In this document: piece by piece, positions 1 through 13,173 of the stretch
How the letters are laid out: every line of letters starts with the position of its first letter
Numbering within the stretch: the first letter of the stretch is position 1
Source of the DNA: Blastomussa wellsi
Lineage: Eukaryota; Cnidaria; Anthozoa; Scleractinia; Plerogyridae
DNA: 64,000 bases
Reading direction: 5' to 3'
NCBI GenBank assembly: GCA_947652115.1
Contig: OX393563.1
Location: 6,397,564 to 6,461,563, forward strand
Translations under genes and position numbers: made by a program
The notes under the pieces: model-generated
Seen by the model: the letters and a program-made list of their open reading frames with translations, nothing else
What the model was told of the DNA's origin: nothing
Database searches by the model: none

Positions 1-3000
1 CGCCTCTCCGACAGTCACTTCCTGTAAAACAAACAACGAGTAACTTGGTAATCAGTCAATAAAATAATTTGCATTAGTTGATGTCGTGTTCCTGGCAGTC
101 GTTGTTTCAGTCCCTGATTCCGCGCGCGAGGCGTCTCTACTCAGAACGGATGGCAATTCAATCCATCCTCCATAAAATCAACAACATGAATAGAGAAACG
201 ATTCTGGGGAACGATTACCCCGACACGACAGCGCGGCAGAAATGTAGCTTACATTCTGTCATTAGAATCTTTTCTATTCTTGTTTGATTGTTAAAGGACC
301 TACGTCATTATTGTTAGCCTAATTTTTTAAAAATCGTGATTTTCAATCCGCTCCATCCTCAGCCATCCTTGTTCCTATTTGGTTTAGTATCACTTCTTTG
401 TTATTTTTCTTCCACAGCAAACTATTATTTTTAGGTTTCCTAAATTTTAAGGATAATTTAGGTTGCCGAAGAAATAACGTAAATTATCGTGACGTAGTAG
501 CTCCTTTAAAAGCCTTAAAACTACTTCGACCTATTGTATGCTATTATAGGAAACATTTTGACATCATACCTTGATGACCTCAAATCCATCCGCCACATCT
601 TTAATGCTGCCAACTGACCATGTGCTCCACACTACGGGGTGCTTCCAACGTAAAAGTGTCACTTTCTTCCCAACGGCTACCGAGAGCTTCAGCTCGCCAT
701 TACCCGACTGGCTGACAGCAAACAAATGGCACCCTGCAAATAGTACATATAAAGTTAACTAATGCATTACTTGCAAAACCTTTCGGACGTTTTATTTTCG
801 GGCACTTTTTATCTCATTTCGGACACTTTGTTGAAACATATCTAAGATAATAAACATAAAATTGGACTCAAAAATTATCTGTGAAAATCACAGTATTGCA
901 GTCAAAATGGGATCTATCTCCATTATGCTTTTCATTAAAAATTTCCTCATCCTTTTCAGTGATTAAAGAACGAGCAAAGCCTAATCCGAGTTGAAGGTCT
1001 ATCATGCATATTGACCTTCAATACATGTGATAACGTCGCTAAAGAACATAATTACTTTTTAAAAGTTTTATACGTACTGTACTGTAAATATTTCGGACCC
1101 TTAAAAATTTCGGACGGTTTTATTTTCAACCACTTTTTTATCCGAAATTAAAATCCGGGAAAAATTAGAAAAGATAAGTCCGGCCGCCTTACGCCTTCAG
1201 TAAGTAGCAGAAAGGGGTACCATTTTCTATCGAAGGTATAAGTGAGGGTTATCTTTATTTTTGTTCAAAATGGTACATGAAAGGGAAAGTGTTTGCACTG
1301 CAAGGAAGAGCCTGACTATATGAAACGGTTTGAGCACTCCCAGGCCCATGGCCCAATTTTAACAATAAAGGTTCCAAAGGTGGGCCTTTCTTAAAACAGT
1401 TATGGCAGAAGGTGCTTTTCTACACTCACGATCGATCAAACGGCATATTAGTTAACAATTCGCTTCAATTTCCCCTCCTTCAGAGCACATCTACATTGGC
1501 GATAGGTTTGATTTTCTACGCGCTCTCGATTTCGGTCTTTGTTTCTCCGCTGGGAGAAGAGTGCGGTTATTTCCCGAACAGTGGATGGTTATCGAGCCTA
1601 CATCCATCATTGATAAGTTCAAACATCGTAGCTAGAGGAACAACGAAGATCTAGAAAGCGCTGCAGCGCTTACACAAAACAAAAAATAGTTTGAAAGTTC
1701 ACACCGTGGTTCACGAACTGCAACTTTTCTGTTTCAAAGTGGCCTAAGACAACCATGTTATCCCAACTCCCTGTGGCAATACCTTTGCTTTTCTCAACTC
1801 TGTGGTTTTTGCAAAACTGCCTCGTCTTTGGTTCTTCTTCTTCGTCTTCGAAGTCCGTCAGTCTAAACACGTACAACTTGGACGAGTGGAATTCTTTTCC
1901 TTTGTCCACTCGGAATAAAAGAAGTCCAAAAGCTTCCACGACACTCATTTGCTTGGCCACCACTGACTTGTCGAAAATAAAGCGATGTTTTGCTCCTAAA
2001 AATGGGAATGAGCAGCTTGTAAAACAACTATCACTAAAACAAACAAATTAAAGCTATCCTTACAAACCAGCGAGCTAGAGACACCATTAATGTACGGAAA
2101 TACCCGTATCAAGATATGAGGATCAAATTTGAAAACAACAGGCTTTGATATATATGATCAAAAATGCCCTAAATGGCCATTTTGGAGCAATGGAGAGGGC
2201 AGGTCCTTACGAGCGGGAAATTCAAACGATCGGCTAAACCGAAGGTGGTTGTCCCTTTTGTACACAGTAATAATTAACTATTACCGTGAGGGATATGCCA
2301 GTTAGAACATTGCATTCAAGACCGCGTTTAGTCAATTCCTTCACACGTGGCGAATAGTATCACAAACGATTGGAAATCATGGCGCTCAAGTTCCACGTTT
2401 AGTTACGAGGACATTCGTTTATAATCGCTACTTCTAGTTTTACCTAAGTACCCAATTTGTAAGCTACGCACAAAATATAAAGTCTAACTAGCAGAATAAA
2501 CAAATTCTACCTTGAAGTATCTGAATACCATCCTCTGTTCCCAAAACTAGACTGTCGCCTGCAAACAAATTCAACAATATCCTTTAAAATACAAAGAGGG
2601 GAGCCCCGAAAATGTCTATCACTTGGAAAATTTGATTCTTAATTCTTTTTCCTTCGATAGGTATCCCCCTTTTTGGAGATTACGGCTTTATAACTCAGTA
2701 TTTTACCGTAGTAGGAATTCAGTCTTTAACATGATCTCGTCATGGTCAAAAAGCCAGCGCAATCCGGAGATAACTTTCACTGAACGCAGCTGGTGGTATG
2801 GTAATTTTCTCCTTTCTATTTTTTGTTCAGATGTTTATCAGTTTTCCTGCTATTCTTCAGTAGGGCTAATTATAAAACTGAAAATTTGCCAAAAACACCC
2901 TTCACACCCTTCTCACAACATCGCTCATTTTCTGTTCATAAAAGACAGCGCGAGTCTGCAGTAAGAAAGGCCAAATCAGCCAGCAAACAAATATCACCTC

Positions 3001-3066
3001 ACCCCATGAATCACCGCAAAATATTTTCGTAGAAAAATCCTCCAAAATACATTGGGGCTTCCATGG
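1..3066 (-). CDS. GARNL3: GARNL3 exons 18-22: start of the CNH (citron homology) domain
   Basis: These five exons encode the first blades of the citron homology (CNH) beta-propeller, usually a protein-protein interaction module. Recognisable stretches are [12 protein letters not shown] and FCGDSWG (3003-3066), [13 protein letters not shown] (2511-2558), [21 protein letters not shown] with [14 protein letters not shown] (1783-1995) and [16 protein letters not shown] (570-733). The acidic run DEDEEEE-like after YVFRLTDF is longer than in the human protein. The final 21 bases (1-21) start exon 22 with an acceptor at 22-23. The CNH domain is therefore truncated by the window, not by mutation. Confidence 0.9.
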
Positions 3067-6000
3067 CTGTAAATGGAAGAACAACAAAAATATGTAAGGA
3101 GAAATGAGTATTTGGTTCATTGTGATCAACAGTAACACTCGCTGATAAAATCAGTCAGCATAAGAGTTGTCCTAACCTCGACTTTCAAGTTTCCAGAGGT
3201 GCTCGCCAGGCTAGTGGGTGCATCACCTTTCATTATTGTTTTCAGCTTCAAGGACTGAAAAAGAAAAGGCCCAATTGCAATTACTTAAAGACAAATTTAC
3301 AACTGAGCAGCACAGCTTTACTTAATTCCAAACACGAGTTGTACTTCATGGTACTTCATCATTTTAAAACTAAATGAAAATGAAAAGACTGTGTGAGACT
3401 GTTGTTGGTCTTGCTAAATGACAAAAAGTGCTGATCTTCGCTATTATAAAATTAGGTTTTAACTATTCAGCTACGTTACAGGTATTTACTTGTCCAAACT
3501 GCAGGAAAGCTTGTTCTTTTTCCATACTCTTTCGGCGATTGCCTCGAGACGAATCCGTGATGACATCATTCCATGATTTACGAGCGCCAAGTTTCTATAT
3601 TAGAGAAATGACAAATAGAAAAACATCGCGCTCATTCACAAATACTTCTAAATCACTTTAGTGTAGTTAAATATTTATAGCTGTAACAAAGGAGCCCATT
3701 TCAATTTCATGACTCCAAGTCTTGCATACGAGTATTTTTTAATTGCCTCATTCGAGTCCATGTACAAGGGTCTATAAGTGCACAGGAAAAATACGTTACT
3801 TAACTACCTCGTGCATGTGATCTTGAAGAAGCCTGGTAATGAGGCTGTCCAATGTTCGCTGGCGTCTGTTGCTGAACGTGGGGGATCCATATGCAGCTTT
3901 CTCGCCGTTCATTACTTAACAGAAAAATAAACATGAAAATAGGGTAAGTGAATTTGATAAAATACGGAGAAATGGCCGGCTTCCAGTCCTAAGCTTTTGG
4001 TAGAGTGAGCACTTACATTTTACGAGAAGAAAGTCTCTAAACGCCTGTTGATCGTTAAAAACCGGTGGGCATGGCAACGGTGGACCGAAGATTGGCACAT
4101 TCTTTTCGGAAAAAACCGTCAACCTGCAGAAAATATCATCATTTTGTTGGTAACTCACGCACGTATTTTTTAAAAATGGTTTGTCAAAAAGAATAACGTC
4201 TTACCGATAACTGTTGTCCGATTTCTTGTAGGATACAAGAGCATATATGTCTTGGATAATAGTTAAGAATCGCAACAGTAGATTAGCGTCCCAATTGAAT
4301 ATTAAATGTAATTTTTACATTTCGAATCACATTAGAATAGAAAAAAGATACGGACAAATTTCGACTTGATTGTTGGAGGGCTGAACGAGGAAGACTTCTC
4401 ATCCCAGTCTTGGAAGACAATAATAACGATGTCGTTTCCTATATGGCGTTTGCGCTCCACCTGATGAAAAAAGAAAAACAGAACCATAATATTGCACGTA
4501 ACGACCACACGCATTTACTGAAAAATAATAATAATTAAAAATCACAACGCGTAATGGTATTGCTCCACCCCGCGTATGAAAACTCAGTTCGCTCACGGCA
4601 TTTTGCCTAGGCTCGATTTCTGCAGCTCTCTCGGGGAAGGAGCGCGGGCTCATTTCCCTAACAGCGGCTGGGAATCAAGCCTACGTTTTGCCAGTCGGTT
4701 TCTCTACAACAGTTAGATCGCCGGGACTGATAATATATCTGGGCGGTGAAGAAATTGTTTTAATTAGATTTCTTGCCCAAAAATACCACACATTGATTCC
4801 CATCTCCGTATTCAAACTGCAAAACAGAGTTCAACATGTGTTCGTTACACACTTGTACCCAATTGCGGGAAGCGCAACCTTTGCCATGACATCATTTCTC
4901 CTCGGTCTTTTATCGCCTTAAAGCAAAAAAGTGGGGACTGGGAACGAGTCTGTGTTCGTTACCTGCTGTGGATTGTCTGGAGTAAAAGGCAACATGGTGG
5001 ACACATGAAACATGATCTCGTGTCCTTCGTAGATCGTATAGAGAGAGTGAGAGCCAGTCATATTGTCTAAAGCAAAGGAGAAACAACATAAAAATAAATC
5101 CTTCAGATATATTTTGCTTTCTATCTCTATTCTCATTAGCTGAGGGTAGGTACACTGTAGGTAGGAAGATAAAGCTTGCGTGCATAGTGGCTCGTCACGT
5201 CGGAGCTTAGCAGGAGTACTTTTACTCCACTCTGGATGGCATAGGCGTCCGGGCCGGGGGGACAGGGGGGGCTGCATCCCCCCCCCCCCCCCCCGCCGCA
5301 AATCAGATTTTTTTGGGCAGCATGAGAAAATTTGGGCAAGGCAACATGGGAGAATTTTTTGAGCAAATAGTTCACCCCCCCCCCCCCCCCCTGGCAAAAT
5401 ATTGCCCGTACGCCTATGCTGGATGGGATGCTACTCCATTGAAGGGTTACACCACCGACACCCATTTATACACCATAGTAAAGAGAGGCTCGGACCAGAA
5501 CCGTCCGATCCTTAGTCCAACGCACTAAACATTACGCTACCGCGTCTCTTTCTCATTGGCTAAGAGCAGAGCATATAGCTAATTCACACAAGGCACGAGT
5601 AACTTACTTTTGACATCGAGTCCTCCTCGGTACTTCTGCCAACCTTTAAGTTCTATCTTGTCGCCCATCAACTCCAAGAAGCGCTCGAATTCTTCACTGA
5701 CGTTTACTGTAAAGGGTTCAAAACGTTTTGTTGTTTCACTTGATTATCGAAAGTAACTCGCGTTTGCTTTTGTTGTGCGTTCATTTACTACCTGTCCTAT
5801 GCCCAATGATTGGTTAAAAATATCGATCGCGCCATTTTCTCATCCAATCAGAAACGAAAAAAACACGCACTGGCAGACGTCTTCCCGCGCTTCGCTCCGC
5901 GCACATGCATTGGCGTCGAGCTTTGATTGGTTCAATGGATTGTCCGTACCATTTTTTGATTGGCCTGAGTACTCTAAGGGAAATGTCGAAAGGACATTTG

Positions 6001-9000
6001 TGACTGGGACCACGATCGAGTTTTCCGAGGTCTTCCGAGTTTTATATTTTGCAAGCGAAAAATCTTACCATTGCTGAACACTTCATCATCCGTAGTCTGT
6101 CCTTGTTTGGCGTATAGAATTCCAAACTTGAAGTTGACAGATCCCTGCCAGAAAACCACAACAACGAAGTCAAACAAATGGTTCCTAGTTTGTGGAAATA
6201 AACTACAGCAATTCGCTCAGTTCTCCAATAGCAACGAAGTGGCACTGCATATTAAATGCACATTTTTGTTACCTCTTGTTCTTCCAACACAAGTAATTCC
6301 TGCCGGAAAAAAGAGACAAAAAAGTAACTAGCATGGAAAAGCACGAGATTGTGTAAAGAGGACTGGAAACTAGGTATTTTCCCGCCATTTTCGCTTCGCC
6401 AAGACAAAGGTCGACAAACGCTTCATTTGATAGAGAGCAGCAAGTTACAGATGGAAAGAAGGAATTCGTAGACAGGTAAATATGGTTTCTTGGTTGTCGG
6501 GGCACATTTTATAATCATTTCATTCAAATTGACTTCGTATCAGGCTAATGGCCATGCATCTTACAGATGTCAAGTGTATTTCAGTTTTCTGTTAAAATAA
6601 TTCCTATTTGTTTTCTGTAAACACTGTAGATCGACTATATACCTTTTGTATTTCTGGATTGAGTACCTCCCTTGGCCCTTTGTCAACTTTGTTCACGCCA
6701 TAAGCCCTGCCAATTACAAACACATCAATAACAATTATATGACCACCAAAGGTACACCGAGATAGCAAGAAGAAAACTGCAGGCATCCAGCTAAAAGTGC
6801 TCCCAGTACAAAAATTTCGAAGCGTTTTACAATGAATTCCACTTGTACTTGGTTAGAGAAAAATAATAAGCTTAAATTTATCTGCTCCTTGAAATAATTA
6901 CTTACTGTAACACAGCTTTTGGAGTAATAGGCTTGTTGGGTTGGTATGCGATGCACAACTTTTGACCGCCCTGAAATCAAAGTAAATTGTTGTTTTAAGT
7001 TGTAAAAGATATCAGTTTCCACTTTGTTGTTATTTGTGGGTGGTGCAAATTATTTCACGGATTAAGTAGAGACATTATAACTAATTCTCACTTCAGTTAG
7101 AAGCATTTAAAGAAATAGATATATGCGTCTCTACACATTGTCCATAATATAACCTACATACGACAAAGTTTTGCTTTATTCAGAGTTCTGTTCACAGTAA
7201 TATTTTAAAGCACCCCAGCTGGGCTACTCAATTCTAAGTCCACTGAATTAACTGTTATGCTATCATTAAGTTTTTATCAACTTGAAGTTAATATATTGAT
7301 GCTGAAAGACAAGTTTATTTTCCAAAGTGAATTTGGAAAGCTGACTTTTAAAGTGTTTGTAAGAAGACTTATGCTCAAAATGCCAACCTTCTAATTTTAT
7401 ATTTATAGTTATTTATAGTTAGCGAAGAGTTTTACCTGCCCACTACTACATCACTACAGTTTTTGTATTTATTTAGAAGTTAATCAATTTGTTCATTATT
7501 GTATGTACTACTGTACCAACAGGCCAAAAAAACCTTACTGTTTTTCTCCAAAGAATGGCTCTATATTGTGGAACTCCATAGTTGTCTGCATCCGTCAGAC
7601 AAACAGATAGAATAAAAGGACTCTTGCTTCCATCAATACCAACAAAGTTTTGATGCACTGATAGAGATGTGAGATGAGAAAATCAAAAGGCTGATCAAAA
7701 CTGTATAAACTATCAACAGCATTAATTGTAATTCACAAGTTGTAGTTTAAAAAGACTTACAAAGATTGCAAAATAAACCTATTTCTAAGGTAACAAATTT
7801 AAACAGCATACAGCTACCTTTTCCAAGAAAATACTTGAAGTACCATCTTGTCTGGAACTCTGGATTCTCAAGATGAACCCCACTACCTTGTCTTGTAACA
7901 AACCCATTCTAAAAATGAGAAAATTTGGGTTAAAAAAACTACTGGTGCCAGAAAGTTTTAATTGCTGAGAATAACCCAGGGAGTCACATCCAGTCAAAAA
8001 TAAAGTCTTTATTTGGCATAGAGGGGCATCAGATCAGAGCTTATCAAATTAAGTTACCATGTACTACTCCCTCCTTGCTGGGATGTTAGTCCATCGTTAC
8101 TGATCCCTGGCATTTAGTTTACTGGTATACCCATTTATACACCTGCCTAATAAGATCGTCTCTGTAAGGACAAATTGTCTTGTACGTGAACACATACAGT
8201 GGCCCTAGCAAGGGTTCAAACCTAGATTGCTTGCCTCCAGAGTCCAGCATGCTAACCACATATCCACTGTGCTGCCCATCTTAACATGGCACATCCAAAA
8301 GCTGTGCTTTATACTATTATGGCAAATCACTGACTGTCTCTCTATTGATTCCTCTCCTAGTTGTGCTATTGCCAAAATATTTGATGCTCTCACCTGTAGC
8401 ATTGATGGTTGTACCCCAATTTCACCACTCTCCATTCGGAAACGCCCTGCACTTTCACTCAACTCATTTCCATTGAAATTTATGCTGCTCAGCTGCAGTG
8501 CACAAAACAAAATAAACATCTATCACCAAATAATGTTGAAATGCCATGGAACCCAGCTAATTGAAAAATAATCTATTTAAGTATCCAGCATAGAAATGCA
8601 ATGTAACATTTTGTCAGATAGCATTCAAGCATACAATTGCAATGAAAGATGTAAAAATTACTGGATGGGTTAGCCAGTAATATAATTTTTATTTCTTCAT
8701 ACTCACAGCCTCTAGAGAGCCATAATAGTGTTTTCGACTCAAGCCTGACCTTCGGCCAATATCAGGAGAAGGGGCACTGTAAGGATTAAAGAAAGTAAGT
8801 GTTAAAGTTGTACTTCACAAATATTCAGCTTTCAGTTACGGGTGTTCTTGACAGTGTCATATACTTCTTTTAATGTCAGTTGTGAAAGTTTAGACTGAGA
8901 CAATCAAAGGTCCTTCATTGACAATAGGTTTACCTCCCCAGGGTTTGAAAAGTGGTTTCCAAATATTTCTATAAGGTCTGATACCACCCTCTGAGGAGGG

Positions 9001-10591
9001 TCTGACGACACAATTCAAACACACAAGGCATATTTCTGTAATTTATGAACTTGTATGGTATTTCAAATTTGTCTGGAAAGCATTACTCTCAATACAGCAA
9101 TCGATAACCATATTAATTTTCTCTGAAATATAGGTGGCTATAGGACACCTAAACACCCATCGGCAGGGGGGGGGGGGGGGGGGGGAGGGTGCTTGAGTCA
9201 TTTTTTTTCTGGATGAGTGTTGTTGTCCTACATAACAACTAATACAGTCTATTCTGTGGCCAATTATAGGCCATTTTTCTATGGAATGTGTTTTGTATTA
9301 TATTGTACTTTGTAATAAGGTTGCATGCTGTCTGTTTTTTTTACACTATACTTCCTGAACTAGCCTATTTTATACTTTATGGCTAGTATCCTAGTAATCT
9401 GCTGATAAATCTTAGATTGCACAACATTCTACCCTAAATCAACAACCTGCAATTTGTTGATATTAAAATAGTTGTTATTAGAAAAGATAAAGTGGGATAT
9501 TTTTTATTTATTGGAATCCCTTTAGATCGCTTCAGTAAACGTATTGCATATTATTTAAGTGATAATGGAACGTAAGTGATGCACCAACATTTAATAATGA
9601 AGGGGATTTCTGTAAAATAATAAGATAATTCCATAATTTTCTGTCATGCAATAAAAGCAAAGATAAACCGATTTCATGGTTTCTCACTTGTAACTGATAC
9701 CTGTTATGATATGATACTGATATGATAACTTCAAGAGAATTATCATCCAGCTGTTTAGGTAGAAAAAGGTTTGGCTCATGCTGCAAAAATATATATGTCG
9801 CCTATAAAGTCCAAACTTCAAGGATTTCATAAAGTAATAAAATATTCTCCAAGTGCACCTGTTCTCAAAAATACGAATTACATATTTAAATGGCGGCATG
9901 CAAATTTTGCAAACAATTTAAATTAATCCGCTATTTTTCTTGACGACATTGAATATAAAATCGTTCCGATTTAAAATAAATACTTCATGTTAATGCACCT
10001 TTATTTATTCTAGATTAGAAGATGAGATCTTTACCTTAAAAGGCTTAAAGACTTTAATCTCAACAATTATAGCATTGACGTATTCATGCTAAAATGTGAT
10101 GCGGTAATTCGTTACGAAATTTATCCTTTCATATGGCGTGTGTTTTCGAATATTTATTACATACATTCAGAAAAGAATTGTAAATTGAATTTACAGCGAA
10201 AACGCAGCAAATATCGAATAAAAAGCGACCAGACCTGCAATGTTGAAGGCCTTGAAGGGATTGATTAAAACCCTAATCTGTGTACTCGGACATAAACGAA
10301 TAACAAACATGAAAATTCTGTAAATATTAACAACGAAGCTAAGTTTTAACGCATAACAAACCCAGCTAATAAAAACAGCATGTTCGTTTGTTTTGATCCA
10401 GTGAGGCTGCGTGGGCTGGCTAAATATTTTCTTGAAGGATTTGCCAAAAAATAAATTTGAGCATAAAACAAATGAACTGAAATGATTTGAGAGTGAAAAT
10501 TGAAACCGACCGCCAATACTAAAATATATAAATGATATTCAGCACTTATTTACCTGTAGGTGAATGTAGAAGCCCTTATCCTCGTGACCAT
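1..10591 (-). CDS. GARNL3: GARNL3 (GTPase-activating Rap/Ran-GAP domain-like 3), 5' 22 coding exons
   Basis: Predicted cytosolic GTPase-activating protein of the Rap-GAP family. The exons join without a frame break to 638 codons: 10554-10591, 8707-8776, 8394-8492, 7818-7908, 7539-7657, 6906-6970, 6643-6706, 6273-6299, 6069-6144, 5608-5706, 4963-5066, 4352-4460, 4205-4250, 4017-4123, 3808-3914, 3490-3594, 3177-3254, 3003-3066, 2511-2558, 1783-1995, 570-733, and 1-21 (cut by the window edge). Peptides such as [27 protein letters not shown] and [12 protein letters not shown] match vertebrate GARNL3 as I know it. The ATG at 10591 has an in-frame TAA upstream in the same exon, and exon 1 joins exon 2 in phase 2. 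The human protein is about 1,010 aa, so roughly the last third (rest of the CNH domain and the tail) lies left of the window. Exon order is certain; exon 1 and the 2511-2558/1783-1995 junction are the least constrained. Confidence 0.95.
3177..3914 (-). CDS. GARNL3: GARNL3 exons 15-17: linker between Rap-GAP and CNH domains
   Basis: Exons 3808-3914, 3490-3594 and 3177-3254 encode a basic, Ser/Arg-rich linker (for example [35 protein letters not shown] and [17 protein letters not shown]). The same arrangement of an R-R-R-T-L-D motif followed by a K-G-D-A-P motif is present in vertebrate GARNL3. The linker is probably flexible and a target of phosphorylation; that last point is inference from composition only. 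Confidence 0.88.
4017..6299 (-). CDS. GARNL3: GARNL3 exons 8-14: Rap-GAP catalytic domain with Asn thumb
   Basis: Seven exons cover the Rap-GAP domain. Exon 12 (4352-4460) encodes [15 protein letters not shown]. In Rap1GAP the Asn of the GND motif is the catalytic Asn thumb that takes the place of a Gln in GTP hydrolysis; here it is about residue 293 and is conserved, so the domain looks catalytically competent. Exon 14 adds [11 protein letters not shown] and FRDFLLVK, typical of the end of the domain. Exon 8 (6273-6299) is a 27-nt micro-exon encoding only ELLVLEEQE, flanked by clear AG and GT sites. The actual substrate (Rap1, Rheb or other) cannot be read from the sequence. Confidence 0.92.
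5239..5419. repeat. short inverted-repeat element with poly-C tracts (MITE-like) in GARNL3 intron 10
   Basis: The ends GCATAGGCGTCCGGG and CCCGTACGCCTATGC are inverted copies. The interior holds two long C runs (about 5277-5294 and 5376-5391). It is a non-autonomous element by structure. The C runs are likely to be length-variable or mis-sequenced. Confidence 0.6.
5421..5552 (-). repeat. tRNA-derived SINE copy (truncated), antisense
   Basis: On the minus strand this begins with a tRNA-like head: an A-box-like TTTAGTGCGTTGGAC and a B-box-like GGTTCTGGTCCGAGC. A body shared with the copies at 8061-8280 and 22605-22820 follows, including the ACCCATTTATACACC string on the plus strand. It sits in GARNL3 intron 10, directly next to the C-rich element. 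Confidence 0.65.
5797..5975. repeat. CCAATCA/GATTGG-rich dispersed repeat, copy 1
   Basis: This intron segment has several CCAATCA or TGATTGG boxes around a CG-rich core with GCGC and CGCGC strings. A similar segment occurs at about 42243-42420 in a LamB intron, with the same order (GATTGGTTAAAAA, CCAATCAGAA, CG-rich core, TTTGATTGGTT, GATTGTC, TGATTGG). It is probably a dispersed mobile element. A regulatory role through CCAAT boxes is only a possibility. Confidence 0.5.
8061..8280 (-). repeat. tRNA-derived SINE copy, antisense
   Basis: The minus strand reads ATGTGGTTAGCATGCTGGAC (A-box region) and then GGTTTGAACCC (B box), the internal promoter of a tRNA-derived SINE. Its body includes TGGGATGTTAGTCCATCG and ACCCATTTATACACCTG on the plus strand. 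It lies between GARNL3 exons 3 and 4. Confidence 0.7.
9165..9188. repeat. poly-G tract
   Basis: A run of about 19 G followed by AGGG lies in GARNL3 intron 1. It is a simple repeat, and its exact length is unlikely to be reliable. Confidence 0.8.
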
Positions 10592-13173
10592 ATTGAACTG
10601 GAGAGATTAGTCCACTAAGGTTCAATACCACACAGCAAAGCAGGAAGGGGAAATCAAGCGAAGCGTTCTTTGATTTAACGTTAACGGTGCTGAGCAAGCG
10701 TACTGCCGTTCTTCTGGCGAATTTAACAACGACAACAAACGTTTCTGAAACACGCTGCCTGACTGCAGAGCCCTCCTTTATGTTAGTCACGATCGCGGGG
10801 ATTTCAAAACGTTTATATTCCCAATGTGTATTGGACCCGTTCCACGCACGCGATTATGGCATGCTCAGGAGTATTGTCCTGTACTCAGATTGAAACGATT
10901 TAAATGCGAAAAACCTGCACCGAATATGAGTTCAAAGGTCTTGTAGCTGTAATATGGGCAGCTGAATTACAGGTTGCTGTAATGTGATGCGTTCAGGTGA
11001 CAAACCTGGCAATTCACGCAGCGCCGCCGGTGACGAATATTAGACAAGTGCTGCTGCAACCAGATATAATGTCGGAAGTTGGTTCGAGAGGTCTTACGTA
11101 GATAGCTTTATAAGCGTACTTCAGTAAACAGAAAGCTACTTCCAACTTTGTTGCTCCAGGTACGTAAACAAACGAAATTTCCGTTTTGTGATGTTACCGT
11201 AAGACGCAAATTGTTATATAACGCCAGTCCAAGAGCAATAATAATTTGTGTACGCTTTCCGTGACTTTATATAGTCAACCTAGTTATTAGCTTTAATGAA
11301 ATACAACTCGGTCCGTTTTAAAATTTCCTTTCCGTGGAAAACGCTGTTACTAGGAAAATTGTATTCTGATTCAACGCAATTTGACTATAAAGTTCTACAC
11401 AGTACAGCACACAGCGGCGACGAGGCTAAACAGGTTGAACGAACGTTGACCAACACGGCACTTGAAGAAGAGCACTTAGATCAACACGGCTTCTTCCACG
11501 ATGCTCATATGTAAACAAATCCTCATGCCTTGGAAAAGTCTTGGTTTTACACGCAACCTCTTGAAGAAGACCGCCGAGTGACGCACTTTTTGACGGGAAT
11601 CCAGGTCATTCACTTCAGGTTTAACGCACGCAAAGAAGAACTGATGCTAATTCAGATGTGGTCCCCGCTCGTTTAAATAGCTGTATTGCAATTGATGTAT
11701 CTGCTTGGTGACACGGCGGTGATAGATAGGTTTTTATTATTGCAATTAATTCCTGTATTCTTAATGACACACAAAACGCTGCTTCTTGATATCTATATCT
11801 TTTTAAACTTATATCCAAGAACAAGATAACGGGGCATTTTGTAATGTCTTCTAATTTCTTTTCAGATGTTTTTTTCTTATGATATCAACTTGTTTTCTCT
11901 CTAGTCATTTGTTTGGTTTATAAATCCCATACGCCTACTTTCCAAACAATCCGACGACCATTTTAAATGAAAGAAAATCCCATTGTTGACGAAACAATCA
12001 AAACATTCAATGACGTCTAATCCTGTTAGCGATCCAAACTCGCGAAAGGATGAAAGCCTTTTGTGAGTTTTGTTTGCATTTTATGTAGTTACTGCATGGT
12101 AATAATCGTCGTTGTCATTTTTGCTTAGCATCAAATCTGTTGTATATTGCATATTGTTTTACTTTGTTAATGTTTGTTCTTGAGTTACGTTTCAAGATGG
12201 TTTATTAAGAACTTTTTTATGTTGTTTCCTTCAATACAAGCAAGATGATTAAAAAGCTTTCCATTTCCCTTACGACAAACGCAAGTGTTGCTACAGAATT
12301 ATTCAATAATAACAATAATGGGTATGAAAGCGACACCTGTAACCTTATTTCAATAAACTGACGTGTGGGGAATATTATGCCAAATTCAACTGATAATCCC
12401 CGCTATAGAAGCGTGGAAAAGACTACAGCAGTGTGATTAAAAATGCTAAGGAAAACTAATTAGTTTTTGGTCAAACAATCAAAAAATAATAGTAGTTATT
12501 TCACTGCTAATAGTTTATACCTCACGTCATGACATGCATTCAATGAGTCAGCAGTAATTGGCTTTGTCATGCAGGGTGACACGATTATATTCTTTTCCTG
12601 GCATGATGCAATATTTAGTATTGTAAAACGAACACGCACCAAAAAAATACAAAAAGAAGAAAAATAGAAATTATTATTTAAGGCTATGCTCTAAGTGGTT
12701 TGTCTAGTGACGGGGTCTACCAGTAACTTTCAATAATGACCAAAATCTAATTTCCTTTTGAAAGTATTGCATATCTATCAATATACTGTCAAGCAGACAG
12801 GCGATGAGAATTAAGCTAATAATCAACACGCATACAATACCAAAACTACATAGTAGTAACAATATTTAGCGTTTAGAGTTGAAAACGCATAACAGGCTTA
12901 CACTAATCTGAATAGAAAGGAGTATCGTACGTTTCTGACAAGAGAAGCTGTCTTCTGTATAAAGCCACTTGATGAAGGTCGGTTTCAGTCCATCCGAAAT
13001 AATTAATGGCCAAACTATTATAAAATAGACCATCAGTTTCCAGCTGTTTGATCAGCCTTGCATTTGAAAGTTTGTTTGACAAGATAAGGTAGGTCCTATA
13101 AAACTGGGTTAACTATTTCACTAAACCAGCATTCATGAAAGGAGATAATTTCACGGACAAAATTGGCGGTTTA

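Noticed and set aside
2194..2245. Possible extra GARNL3 exon (ADRLNFPL) between 2511 and 1995
   Set aside because: It would break the phase of the next exon. Joining 2511-2558 directly to 1783-1995 keeps the frame and the expected spacing.
4918..5465. Long minus-strand ORFs with poly-Gly stretches
   Set aside because: They are produced by read-through of GARNL3 exon 11 into C-run repeats at 5277-5294 and 5376-5391.
10539..10790. 83-codon minus-strand ORF with a hydrophobic middle at the GARNL3 start
   Set aside because: Its frame cannot join exon 2 without an immediate stop. The shorter frame from ATG 10591 joins in phase and matches the family.
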